Positions 24,316-33,053 of a stretch of 64,000 nt of DNA are shown piece after piece. The first letter of the stretch is position 1; each line of letters opens with the position of its first letter. Position numbers and translations under genes: made by a program. Where the stretch lies: contig DIYF01000017.1 in the NCBI GenBank assembly GCA_002427745.1, positions 40,901-104,900 of the forward strand, written 5' to 3'. The notes under the pieces were generated by a model, which saw only the letters and a list, made by a program, of their open reading frames with translations, was not told where the DNA came from and did no database searches. The DNA comes from Roseivirga sp. UBA6061 (lineage in GTDB: Bacteria; Bacteroidota; Bacteroidia; Cytophagales; Cyclobacteriaceae).

Positions 24316-25515
24316 ATGGACAGAAAAGAATTTATCAAAACCTGCTCAGCCCTGGGTTTAGGGGCCTACTTGTTCCCCTCCCTGCTGACGGGATGCAGCC
24401 CTGAAGAAGACAGCTACCCTGAGTTTGACGTCAACTTTTCAGGAAAGGTGCTGATCGTGGGAGCAGGAGCGGCCGGTATCACAGCAGGCTATGTGCTCAA
24501 CCAGTACGGTATTGATTTCGAGATTATCGAAGCAGCCCCGGTTTATGGCGGGCGTGTGAAAGAGATTTCGGGGTTTGCCGATTTCCCGATCGATTTAGGC
24601 GGAGAATGGATTCATACGGATGCGACCATACTCTCAACCCTTATCAACGACTCATCGGTTGATGCTAAAATTGACATCATTAATTATAGTCCTGAAACGC
24701 TGTATTTATGGAACAACAACAAGCTCAAAAAGCGCAATTTTTTCTCCAACTTTTATGGCGAGCTTAAATTTAAAAGCACTACCTGGTTCAGCTTCTTTGA
24801 CAACTATATGATGCCGGCTATTGGTAACCGAATTACCCTGAACAGCCCTGTAACAGCCATCGACTATAGCACGGATAAAGTGAGAGTCACCAACACCAAC
24901 AACGATATTTTTGAAGGGGACCGGCTTATTCTGACTGTCCCGCTGACCATTCTGAAACAGAACCGCATTGACTTTACTCCGGCACTACCTGCCTCAAAGA
25001 TCGCGGCACTGGATGAAATATATATGCCCGATGGTATTAAGGTGTTTATGGAGTTTTCTGAACGTTTTTACCCGGATATTACCTACGAAGGTGGCCTGGC
25101 CGATGTGATTAACGGGGATGAGGGTGAGAAGATCTATTATGATGCCGCATTCGGTAAAGACACTAACCGGAATATTCTGGGTCTTTTCAGTGTAGGCTCT
25201 CCTTCTACCCGGTACACCAGTATTGCCACAGATGAGGAACTGGTTCAGTATATATTGAATGAGCTGGATGAAATGTTTGATGGCAAGGCTTCCCGCCACT
25301 ACATCAAGCATGTTACACAGAACTGGTCAAAAGAGCCTTATATCGGAGGTTCCTATACCCATGGAGATAATAGCAGCGCGGCTCCGATACTCAAAGAGTC
25401 ACTGGATGGCAAGGTTTACTTTGCCGGTGAGACGTATGCTCCGGAAGATTATGCCACGGTACACGGAGCCGCACAATCGGCCTATGTGGCGGTTGAACAA
25501 ATTTTAAAAGGCTGA
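24316..25515 (+). CDS. exported flavin-dependent amine oxidase
   Basis: The protein carries an FAD dinucleotide-binding motif (VLIVGAGAAGITAGYVL, about residues 45-61 from this start), the flavin-interaction stretch FEIIEAAPVYGGRV, and the C-terminal FAD segment VYFAGETYAPEDYATVHGA, as in monoamine oxidase/polyamine oxidase family proteins. The N-terminus is an export signal with FIKTCSALGLGAYLFP and a lipobox-like LLTGC, so it is probably a lipoprotein. The start at 24316 is chosen; a GTG/ATG-type overlap start at 24283 would add eleven polar residues. The substrate is unknown. It follows the beta-rich exported protein closely and may share its transcript. Confidence 0.8.
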   Translation: MDRKEFIKTCSALGLGAYLFPSLLTGCSPEEDSYPEFDVNFSGKVLIVGAGAAGITAGYVLNQYGIDFEIIEAAPVYGGRVKEISGFADFPIDLGGEWIHTDATILSTLINDSSVDAKIDIINYSPETLYLWNNNKLKKRNFFSNFYGELKFKSTTWFSFFDNYMMPAIGNRITLNSPVTAIDYSTDKVRVTNTNNDIFEGDRLILTVPLTILKQNRIDFTPALPASKIAALDEIYMPDGIKVFMEFSERFYPDITYEGGLADVINGDEGEKIYYDAAFGKDTNRNILGLFSVGSPSTRYTSIATDEELVQYILNELDEMFDGKASRHYIKHVTQNWSKEPYIGGSYTHGDNSSAAPILKESLDGKVYFAGETYAPEDYATVHGAAQSAYVAVEQILKG

Positions 25516-25597
25516 TCCATTCAGGATGTTTTTGGCATATAAATCAAACCGCTTGCGAAAGAATAGCGAAACGGATACTTTCGGCAAAAGCCACAAT

Positions 25598-26041
25598 ATG
25601 TCTATTGCCATCAGAAAGGTTCAGGAAGCTGACTTCCCTCAATTGATTAATCTCTTCCAGGAGTTTGCGGAGTTTCAGAAAACGCCTGACCGCATGACCA
25701 ATACCCTGGAACAGATGCAAAAAGAAAAGGACTACTTCGAGGCCTTTGTAGCGGTGAATGCAGAAGATAAAATCGTGGGCTATGGCACCTGGTTCTTTAC
25801 CTATCATACCTGGGTAGGCAAATCATTGTATATGGACGACCTCTATGTGTCTCCGGCATACAGAGGAACCGGTCTGGGCCGAAGACTCTTCGAAAGTGTA
25901 TTGGGAGTGGCCAAAGAGGGATCCTGCCATCGGATGAGATGGCTGGTATCAGACTGGAATATCAATGCTCAGGAGTTCTATAAAAAGATAGGTGCCAGTT
26001 TAGACCACACGGAAATGCACTGCGAGCTGGTGATTAAGTGA
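25598..26041 (+). CDS. GNAT-family N-acetyltransferase
   Basis: The 147-residue protein starting at MSIAIRKVQEADFPQL has the GNAT fold. The conserved acetyl-CoA pyrophosphate loop is in LYVSPAYRGTGLGRRLFE, followed by WLVSDWNINAQEFYKKIGA, the typical beta5-alpha4 end. The overall pattern resembles the diamine/spermidine acetyltransferase group. Taken with the amine oxidase just upstream, polyamine metabolism is an attractive but unproven link. The frame is open back to 25526, with no support for the extra residues. Confidence 0.8.
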   Translation: MSIAIRKVQEADFPQLINLFQEFAEFQKTPDRMTNTLEQMQKEKDYFEAFVAVNAEDKIVGYGTWFFTYHTWVGKSLYMDDLYVSPAYRGTGLGRRLFESVLGVAKEGSCHRMRWLVSDWNINAQEFYKKIGASLDHTEMHCELVIK

Positions 26042-26224
26042 CCTTTATTTCCTTAATCTGATCACAGTTCCCCCATCACCGATTGCACGGACTCTGTCCG
26101 CTTTGCTTTCTTAACCTCAGTACAGCGAAGAGGAACTTTGAGGAAATGAAGTGCTCAGAGTCCTTTTTAAGTGACTATGCATGATTGTAGCCCGAAAGAC
26201 TATCAGGCTTAACCCAGTTAACCT

Positions 26225-26254
26225 CCTCAGGGTCCTCCTTGAGAGACCCTGAGG
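26225..26254. repeat. dispersed hairpin repeat (CCTCAGGGT / ACCCTGAGG)
   Basis: CCTCAGGGT (26225-26233) pairs perfectly with ACCCTGAGG (26246-26254). The loop contains CTCCTTGAGAG. The same design returns at 55781-55810 and 55857-55886, and in a looser form at 55694-55723. Confidence 0.7.
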
Positions 26255-26430
26255 GTGGAGAGAGACTCTAAGAGTAAAGACTTCTCTACTCATTCTTTAG
26301 AAACTTCCTTCGTCTGTATTGGAAAGCAGGGGTTCACCTCTGACTATCAGCCATCGGTATCAGTCTGCTGTTTGTCCTGAAACCGTGGACATTGGTCATT
26401 AGTCCGCATAGTGTTGAAAGATTCTTCGTA

Positions 26431-26455
26431 ACATACATAGACTATCAATGTATAT
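26431..26455. promoter_or_regulatory. possible PadR operator
   Basis: ACATACAT (26431-26438) and ATGTATAT (26448-26455) form an inverted repeat (seven of eight pairs) separated by nine bases, 13 bp before the PadR start. PadR-type repressors often bind such ATGTAT-like palindromes at their own promoter. Confidence 0.4.
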
Positions 26456-26467
26456 CGATAATTAGGT

Positions 26468-26815
26468 ATGTTCTCATTTTCAAAATCGCTTGTAGCAGCC
26501 TCCTCCAAACCTCTGATTCTCGGGATTTTACAGGAAGGCACTTCTTACGGCTACGCTATTATCCAAAGGGTAAAGGAAATTTCGCAAGGCAAATTGGAAT
26601 GGTCAGATGGAATGCTCTACCCGGTCCTCCACAGGCTGGAAAAGGAAAAGCTCATTACGTCTCAATGGATGCAATCTGAAGAAGGCCGACACCGAAAATA
26701 CTATGCCATCACTGAGTTGGGGAAACAAAGTCTGCATCAGGAAAAAATGAACTGGTATGGTATGCAGGAAGTCATGGAAGCACTCTGGTCTATCAACCCC
26801 TCCACCTCAAATTAA
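26468..26815 (+). CDS. PadR-family transcriptional regulator
   Basis: The 115-residue protein is a winged-helix PadR regulator: LILGILQEGTSYGYAIIQRV, then LEWSDGMLYPVLHRLEKEKL and GRHRKYYAITELGKQ. It should bind DNA as a dimer and repress its own operon. It is followed after 6 bp by a large ABC-type permease with a permease-prefix domain. This PadR/permease pairing recurs at 43841 on the other strand. Confidence 0.9.
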   Translation: MFSFSKSLVAASSKPLILGILQEGTSYGYAIIQRVKEISQGKLEWSDGMLYPVLHRLEKEKLITSQWMQSEEGRHRKYYAITELGKQSLHQEKMNWYGMQEVMEALWSINPSTSN

Positions 26816-26821
26816 TACATC

Positions 26822-29503
26822 ATGGACCTTGAAAAGAAGATCAAAGACTGGCGCAAAAGCCTGCGCAAACAGGAGCATTTCAGCGATGGATTTACAGAAG
26901 AGCTGGAGGTACATTTGCGCGATGCCATAGAAGGTGGACTGGACAAGGGACTCAGCCCTGAAGAAGCCTTCGATCGGGCAGTAAAAAACTTAGGGGATAT
27001 CACAGCCATCAATAAAGACGAAAGGCTGGCCCATATCTCTTCCGGTAAGTCCGGCCTCATGGTTCCCGGGTTGCTTCGCAACTTCCTGAAAGTCAACAGA
27101 AGACAATTCAGGAAAAACGGATTGCTCAATGGCATCAACCTGGCAGGTCTGACGGTAGCCTTCACTGCCACCTTCTTTATTGGCCTGTTCTTACATGATG
27201 AACTCAGTTTTGAACATCATCATCCCAATGCAGAAAACATCTACCGCCTCTCCTACCAGCACACCAGTGAAACCGGCATTGTTGAAAAACGAGCATTTTC
27301 ATCGGGTATGTGGATAGACGTTGTAAAAGACCGGGTGCCTTCGATAGAAGAAACCATGCGCTTTATGCAGATTTCCTATGGCTACGTGGAGAATCAGGCT
27401 ACCAACCAGTCTTTTTATGAAGAAGGTATATACTGGTCTGATCCCAACTTCTTTGACTTTCTGCACTTTCCACTTAAATATGGCAATCGGGAAGATCAGC
27501 TCTCTCACCCGAGCTCATTGGTGGTGACGGAGTCCATTGCAGAAAAAGTATTTGGTGAAGAAAACCCGATAGGCCAGTCACTGAGGTTTGTCAGAAACGG
27601 CATAGTTGTAAACTTTGTGGTAACCGGAGTCATCTTTGACCCTCCTTCTAACAGCCACTTTCAACCGAATTATATCGCCCAACTGGAAGCCCTGCAGGGC
27701 ATTTTCGGAGAAGCAGAAAGAGGCTGGATCACTTTGAATCCGGCACCGGGCTGGGTTTATACCTACATAAAACTGAGAGATGAAAGCTATAAAGCACAGG
27801 TAACCCAAACACTGGAGGAGTTCTGGAACAATGCCATACCTGAGCGGGCTGAGTTTATGGAGCCACTGCTGACCAAACTTACCGATATCCACTTTCAACC
27901 ACCCATCAAATGGGAAATTGACACCCCCATTACGATGAGCTACATCTACGGGCTGATCGTGATCGCGGCTTTTATACTGATTATCGCCATGACCAATTTC
28001 GTCAACCTGATCACAGCTCAGGCGAGCAAACGACAAAAGGAAATCGGTCTTCGTAAAACTCTGGGTAGTACGCGGAAACAGCTCAGGCTACAATTCTTTC
28101 TTGAATCTGCCGGGCTGACCCTCTTTGCCATCATATCAGCCCTGGCTCTTACTTACCTGCTACTTCCTGAATTCAATGGACTGATAGAAAAGAGAATTGA
28201 CCTCTTTCAGGTATTCTCAAACAGCAATTTATTTATCGGTTTCATAGCGATCGTATTGATGATCTCTTTTACTGCAGGGGCTTTTCCGGCATTGTATTTT
28301 ACCCGAAAGGTTACCAAATCTTTCAATCTGAATCAGTTTTTTAAAGCAGAAAGGGCCAATACTACGGGGCGTAATATGCTCGTCATCCTGCAGTTTGCCG
28401 TAGCCATTACTCTGATCATTTCTACGGTGACTGTTTTCAATCAGCTTCAACTGATCAACAACGGCAAACTCGGTACTAACAGAGAGGCTGTGGTGGGTAT
28501 TCGCACTACCCGTATGGGAGATACTCATCAGATTCAGCGATTCAGAAATGAGATTGAGAATTTTGCTCAGGTATCGTCAAGTACGCTGGGCATGCACCTG
28601 CCACGACTGAGTGATTTTGGTCGCATTAATACGAGATATTTCGCACCCGACCTCCATAACGAACCCTTATACTGGAATAAGTTTGATGCGGATGGAGACT
28701 TTCCGAAAACCTTCGATCTGGAGTTTATTGCAGGTGAAGATTTTCGTGAAGATCATGACCTGAATTCGTTGATCATCAACGAATCGGCAGCCAGAGAACT
28801 GAATCTTGCTCCTCATGAGGCTGTGGGGCTGATCTTGAAAGAAGACAGTATCAACTATGTCTACGGGCAATCTGATGGTGTAGTGATCGGTGTGGTAAGG
28901 GATTTTGCCTATGAATCGGTAAGAAAGCGGGTTGAACCCCTGGTGATCTGTGCCAACACGCAGGTCAACGGAGCCCTTTCCGTGAAGCTAGGTCCGGGAA
29001 ACAAGCAGGAAGCTATTGCACAACTGGGAAAACTCTGGGCTGAAATATATCCCGGACGCCCTTTTGAATACTGGTTTCTGGATTATGAATTCGGTCGCCT
29101 TTACAATCAGGAAAGGAGACTTGGAAAGTTAATTCCTCTGTTCTCTGGGCTGGCCATTGTGATTGCTCTTTTCGGCCTATTTGCCCTCACAGCATATGTT
29201 TCGGAGCTTCGTAAGAAAGAAATCGGTATCAGAAAAGTACTGGGCTGCTCTACATCCGGTATTCTCAGGCTCCTGAGCTGGCAGTACCTACGCACCATCC
29301 TGATCGCTGTTTTCATTGCTATTCCCGTATCCTGGTGGGGCATGGACTACTGGCTGGATAACTTCACCTATCGGGTAAATATCAGCCTGCTGGTGATAGG
29401 TGGATCTATCCTGTTTATTCTGTTGGTTTCTCTGATGACCGTAAGCCTTAAATCCTTAAAAGCAGCCAATGCCAATCCGGTGGAGAGTTTGAAGCATGAG
29501 TGA
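26822..29503 (+). CDS. FtsX/MacB-type ABC transporter permease
   Basis: This 893-residue inner-membrane protein starts with a permease-prefix domain (about 1-75, GFTEELEVHLRDAIEGG). Then come TM1 (about 100), a periplasmic MacB-type core (about 120-375), an FtsX-type block of three TMs (about 380-500, with QASKRQKEIGLRKTLG), a second TM/periplasmic/FtsX half, and KKEIGIRKVLG near the end. It is the permease of a MacB-like export or stress-response system. No ATPase gene is next to it, so the partner is encoded elsewhere. It is co-transcribed with the PadR regulator. Confidence 0.9.
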   Translation: MDLEKKIKDWRKSLRKQEHFSDGFTEELEVHLRDAIEGGLDKGLSPEEAFDRAVKNLGDITAINKDERLAHISSGKSGLMVPGLLRNFLKVNRRQFRKNGLLNGINLAGLTVAFTATFFIGLFLHDELSFEHHHPNAENIYRLSYQHTSETGIVEKRAFSSGMWIDVVKDRVPSIEETMRFMQISYGYVENQATNQSFYEEGIYWSDPNFFDFLHFPLKYGNREDQLSHPSSLVVTESIAEKVFGEENPIGQSLRFVRNGIVVNFVVTGVIFDPPSNSHFQPNYIAQLEALQGIFGEAERGWITLNPAPGWVYTYIKLRDESYKAQVTQTLEEFWNNAIPERAEFMEPLLTKLTDIHFQPPIKWEIDTPITMSYIYGLIVIAAFILIIAMTNFVNLITAQASKRQKEIGLRKTLGSTRKQLRLQFFLESAGLTLFAIISALALTYLLLPEFNGLIEKRIDLFQVFSNSNLFIGFIAIVLMISFTAGAFPALYFTRKVTKSFNLNQFFKAERANTTGRNMLVILQFAVAITLIISTVTVFNQLQLINNGKLGTNREAVVGIRTTRMGDTHQIQRFRNEIENFAQVSSSTLGMHLPRLSDFGRINTRYFAPDLHNEPLYWNKFDADGDFPKTFDLEFIAGEDFREDHDLNSLIINESAARELNLAPHEAVGLILKEDSINYVYGQSDGVVIGVVRDFAYESVRKRVEPLVICANTQVNGALSVKLGPGNKQEAIAQLGKLWAEIYPGRPFEYWFLDYEFGRLYNQERRLGKLIPLFSGLAIVIALFGLFALTAYVSELRKKEIGIRKVLGCSTSGILRLLSWQYLRTILIAVFIAIPVSWWGMDYWLDNFTYRVNISLLVIGGSILFILLVSLMTVSLKSLKAANANPVESLKHE

Positions 29504-29574
29504 GCTACCGCTAAAATTATTCTGAAAAAAAACCTGTACTATTTCCATGGCATGCTCGTTGCTCAGAGTAGACT

Positions 29575-30045
29575 ATGAAGATATCATTCGATCTTGACGG
29601 TACGCTCATTCCTCTGGGAGATAACAGCTTCCCTGTGGAACGAAAAACAGCACTCCAGAAATCACTGCAGGTAGAGCCCCTGAGGGCCGGTACCAAAACA
29701 GTATTCAAAGCATTAAGAATGGCCGGACATGAAGTAGGTATATATACTACCTCATTTCGGTCTCAGCGTGTGATAAAATTCTGGCTTTGGTCTTATGGCC
29801 TGAAAGCTGATTTCATCATCAACGAACAATTGGCTGGCCCAATGCTCAGGCAAATGAACATAGGCGCTTCCAAATACCCCCCTGTCTTTAAGATTGACTT
29901 ACATGTAGACGATCTGCCCGGCATTGCCCTTGAGGGTGAACGCTTTGGCTTTGATACTTTGCTGGTAGACTATGACGTGCGTAACCTCGAATCTCTTCTC
30001 GCAGACATCAGTGATTTTGAAAGAATGGTCGCTGTTCAGGCGTAA
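29575..30045 (+). CDS. HAD-superfamily protein
   Basis: The 156-residue protein opens with ISFDLDGTLIPLG, the HAD nucleophile motif DxDGT, and continues with VGIYTTSFRSQR (motif II threonine/serine) and LHVDDLPGIAL (acidic motif IV region). Its small size leaves little room for a cap domain, so it may act on a large substrate. The catalytic aspartates appear intact, so phosphatase activity is plausible. It is a single gene 71 bp after the permease, probably with its own promoter. Confidence 0.75.
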   Translation: MKISFDLDGTLIPLGDNSFPVERKTALQKSLQVEPLRAGTKTVFKALRMAGHEVGIYTTSFRSQRVIKFWLWSYGLKADFIINEQLAGPMLRQMNIGASKYPPVFKIDLHVDDLPGIALEGERFGFDTLLVDYDVRNLESLLADISDFERMVAVQA

Positions 30046-30152
30046 TGCACAGCTAAAAGGGAACGTAAAAAGTGAGCAGTTCATCATTGCCGATTTATAA
30101 ATCCGCATTTCGGTTTTATCAATAAAAAGCCTTTCCAGCTGACCCTAAGCTA

Positions 30153-30180
30153 CTTTCAAGGGTAGTAAAACCCTTGAAAG
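30153..30180. promoter_or_regulatory. perfect 10-bp inverted repeat at a translation start
   Basis: CTTTCAAGGG (30153-30162) is perfectly complementary to CCCTTGAAAG (30171-30180) around TAGTAAAA. It ends three bases before the ATG at 30184, so it could be an operator or an RNA hairpin that masks the start. Confidence 0.5.
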
Positions 30181-30183
30181 CTC

Positions 30184-31875
30184 ATGAAAGTCACATCATT
30201 CTTCAAACTCCTTCTCTGTTCTCATCTGATCTTGAATCTGGCTGTCAGCGGTCAGGCACAAAGCATTACCGATCGCCAACTGGCTCAAATCGACAGTCTG
30301 TTTCAGGAATATCAAAACATACCGGGAGCCGCGGTAGGTGTTTTCCGGGATGGTGAGATTGTTTTCAAGAAGGGCTATGGTCTCGCCCATCTCGACTACC
30401 GCATTCCGGTTACTACTGAAACTGTGTTTGAAACAGGTCTGGCTTCTACCCAGTTTACGGCAGCCTGTATCGTGTTGCTGGAAAACCAGGGCAAGCTCAA
30501 CCTGGATGATGTGGTACAAAAATTCATCCCTGAATTTCCACGCTACCCTGAAGGAGATATTACAATCCGGCAGTTACTCTTACATACCAGTGGGCTGAGA
30601 GATTATATCCGCATCTTTTTTGCCCAGGCAAAGCCATGGAATCAGGATTTTGATGAAGAGAGAGCACTGGAACTAATGATGACGCAGGACGGACTTTCCT
30701 TTACCCCCGGGAGTCGTTTTGCTCCGGGCGACTCCAGCTATTCCTTGTTGGCTTCCATCGTGAGAAGAATCACCGGTATGTCCATAGGAGAATTTGCCCA
30801 AAAGGAACTCTTCGGGCCTCTGGGGATGGAGCACAGCTTTATCTACGAAGACCTGGGTATGATTGTACCCAACCGTGCCGTAGGTTACTCGGATGAGGGA
30901 ACCGGCTATCAAATGCACCACTATTTTAACTTCACTGGCGGTGGCAATCGCAGGGTCTACTCTACTATTGACGATTTCTTTTTATGGAGTGAGAACCTGA
31001 AGCAAAGTCGGATTGGCAATGATACCTTCCTTGAAAAAATGTTCACCCGTGGTTCCCTCAACGATGGTTCTCCGATCAGTTCAAGCCTCGGGCTGGACCA
31101 TGGGCGCTTTATGGATTATGCACTCATGGGCTATGGTGGCCACTGGGCCGGCAATGCTTCTATGTATCTGAGATTTCCTGAGGCAGACCTGTCCGTAGTC
31201 GTGCTGAGTAATAATGGAACAGTGAATGCAGCCGGCAAAGCATATGACCTGGCAGCCATACTGCTACCTCCCAAAGAGGCGCAAGGCATGACAGAAGCCG
31301 GGCCTGCCCCTGCTTCCACTCCCGAAACGATTACCTTAACCACAGAGCAGTTAGACGCTTTTGCCAGTGACTATTTCAACTATGAATCAGGGTATGTCAG
31401 AAGAATTCTGGTCGAAGACAGTAAACTTATCTATAGCCGCCTGGATGCTGGTACCAGCAGGCTCAGCCCTATCAGCGAACATACCTTTATCATGGACAAT
31501 GTACCCTACAGGGTGAAAATGGACTTCCGGAATAACACCGAGGGTCAGCCTTGTATGTATGTGCAGGTAGAAGATGAAGCTGAAATTGAGTATGTAAGAA
31601 CGGTCAAGCCTGCGTATACCCCAGAGCAGCTAACTGCTTTTGAAGGAGACTACTACGCCCCCACTCTGGACGTGACTTATTCCTTAAAAGCAGAGAATGG
31701 CAACCTGGAAAGCACCATTGGCAGACATTCTTTTCTTACCTGGAACCCGGTGATGACCGACCTGTTTAACGAAGCTCATTTCGGTTACCTGCTCTTCGAA
31801 AAGAATGATAAAGGGGAATACATCGGATTTACGATGAACAATGCTTTGGGAGAAGTCAGGTTCGAGAAGAGGTAA
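30184..31875 (+). CDS. exported serine-hydrolase-fold protein, predicted catalytically dead
   Basis: A signal peptide (to about residue 25) precedes a class C beta-lactamase/DD-peptidase fold: GAAVGVFRDGEIVFKKGYG, QLLLHTSGLRDY, FGPLGMEHSF. The three active-site motifs are altered. Where SxxK is expected (normally GSxSKQFTA) the sequence is GLASTQFTA, so L86 and T89 replace the serine and lysine. The YxN position reads PGD (181-183) after FTPGSRFA. The HxG position reads YGG (about 317-319). The fold is otherwise complete, and two C-terminal beta domains (about 375-475 and 480-563) follow. It probably binds a ligand or partner rather than hydrolysing. The serine hydrolase at 48282 keeps intact motifs for comparison. 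Confidence 0.8.
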   Translation: MKVTSFFKLLLCSHLILNLAVSGQAQSITDRQLAQIDSLFQEYQNIPGAAVGVFRDGEIVFKKGYGLAHLDYRIPVTTETVFETGLASTQFTAACIVLLENQGKLNLDDVVQKFIPEFPRYPEGDITIRQLLLHTSGLRDYIRIFFAQAKPWNQDFDEERALELMMTQDGLSFTPGSRFAPGDSSYSLLASIVRRITGMSIGEFAQKELFGPLGMEHSFIYEDLGMIVPNRAVGYSDEGTGYQMHHYFNFTGGGNRRVYSTIDDFFLWSENLKQSRIGNDTFLEKMFTRGSLNDGSPISSSLGLDHGRFMDYALMGYGGHWAGNASMYLRFPEADLSVVVLSNNGTVNAAGKAYDLAAILLPPKEAQGMTEAGPAPASTPETITLTTEQLDAFASDYFNYESGYVRRILVEDSKLIYSRLDAGTSRLSPISEHTFIMDNVPYRVKMDFRNNTEGQPCMYVQVEDEAEIEYVRTVKPAYTPEQLTAFEGDYYAPTLDVTYSLKAENGNLESTIGRHSFLTWNPVMTDLFNEAHFGYLLFEKNDKGEYIGFTMNNALGEVRFEKR

Positions 31876-31892
31876 AAAATCACATGGACACC

Positions 31893-31923
31893 GTCCTCGA
31901 TACTTTTTAAAAAGTCCGGGGAC
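31893..31923. terminator. inverted repeat between convergent genes, possible terminator
   Basis: GTCCTCG...ACTTTTT pairs with AAAAAGT..CGGGGAC with few mismatches and almost no loop. It lies between the converging genes ending at 31875 and 31984, and could stop transcription both ways. Confidence 0.35.
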
Positions 31924-31983
31924 AGCATCATAACCAGAGGGTGATTGAGAAACCCGGACAGGAGGGTATCCCTCCGATATTCC

Positions 31984-32940
31984 TTACCAGGTCCTTACAC
32001 CCAGAAGTTTCTCACCCAGTTCGGTGAGCCGGGCGGTTTCATATCTTACCTGCTCCCAGTTACGGGGGTCACCGGGAAAGGCATAACCCTCCGGGGCGAT
32101 ACGGTTTTTCCAGGAGTTGATACGCCAGTTTCTCAGGCTGGTATTCTCAGGTTCGGCCGGCATCATGGAAATGTACTGAGCCACCCGCACCTTGTCACCT
32201 GACAGATTAGGGCGGATGCCATGAGGCTGTTGGCTATTGAAAATCAACAGATCACCGGCCTCCATTTTTACCTTGACGATTTTATCCTCAAGGCCCCTAA
32301 TATCAGGTTGGAAAGGGTTGTGATCTGCCGGTTGAGACTTTATCCAGTCATCGAAATTCCGATACAACCAGGGGATGCACTGAAAACCGCCCATACTTTC
32401 ATCCATCTGATCGGCCAGTGCCAGCACTCCCTGTACGTTTTGGGGCTTGGTGGCAGGGTCATAGTCCCAGTGAATAAAGCCTTTGTACTCATATCCGGGT
32501 CGGATGGGAAAGTTCAGATTGGCCCGGTCGATGGTCACCCACAGCTGATCAGTACCCCAGATGTCGGTAAAAGCCTCATAAACTCTGGGCATCTGACGAT
32601 TATTCCAGAGTTGCTGATGATTATACACCTCTACCATGCCTGTACCTGCCAGTTCTTTCATTTGCATCTCAGCCCGGGGAGCTGTATACCAGGTTTCCGG
32701 ATCGTCCGGTTTCTTTTCTTCAAACTCCCAAAGAAATTCGGCTGTTTGCCGTGCCTGTTCTCCTGGCACAGCCTGTTTGATGACAATGTAGCCCTGCTCC
32801 TGCCAGAAAATCCAATCCTCCTCGCTCAGCACCTTGAGTGCTTTGCCATTCGATCGGTCATTCAGTTTCAGCTTGCTGCTTTTGGCCGTTGAGGGATTGC
32901 CTGGAATATCCTTATGCGCGTTTTCCGGATTCATAACCAT
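31984..32940 (-). CDS. phytanoyl-CoA dioxygenase (PhyH) family oxygenase
   Basis: An Fe(II)/2-oxoglutarate oxygenase of the PhyH family, soluble and without a signal. The metal ligands are likely the His and Asp of GFIHWDYDPATK and the His of FNSQQPHGIRPN, with an arginine nearby for 2-oxoglutarate. EEDWIFWQEQGYIVIKQAV is the usual N-terminal segment of the family. Methionines at 32940 and 32934 are the better starts; the frame runs on to 33012 but the extra residues look unstructured. It is divergent from the Tat-exported Gfo/Idh/MocA gene at 33054. The substrate is unknown. Confidence 0.8.
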   Translation of the reverse strand: MVMNPENAHKDIPGNPSTAKSSKLKLNDRSNGKALKVLSEEDWIFWQEQGYIVIKQAVPGEQARQTAEFLWEFEEKKPDDPETWYTAPRAEMQMKELAGTGMVEVYNHQQLWNNRQMPRVYEAFTDIWGTDQLWVTIDRANLNFPIRPGYEYKGFIHWDYDPATKPQNVQGVLALADQMDESMGGFQCIPWLYRNFDDWIKSQPADHNPFQPDIRGLEDKIVKVKMEAGDLLIFNSQQPHGIRPNLSGDKVRVAQYISMMPAEPENTSLRNWRINSWKNRIAPEGYAFPGDPRNWEQVRYETARLTELGEKLLGVRTW

Positions 32941-33053
32941 TTGTTCTTCAGAAGATAAGCATTTGATCTGAGTTTTTTCATAACTTCTGAAGTCACTATG
33001 CATTGGTATCAATAATTAGAGACCACCTTGATCATCAACTGAAAAAAATCATC

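Larger units (their letters stand above)
26042..26467. other. 426 bp intergenic stretch with one hairpin repeat and a PadR-site candidate
   Basis: No gene is seen. The stretch holds the REP-like hairpin at 26225-26254 and, near its end, the inverted repeat at 26431-26455 in front of the PadR gene. Confidence 0.5.
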
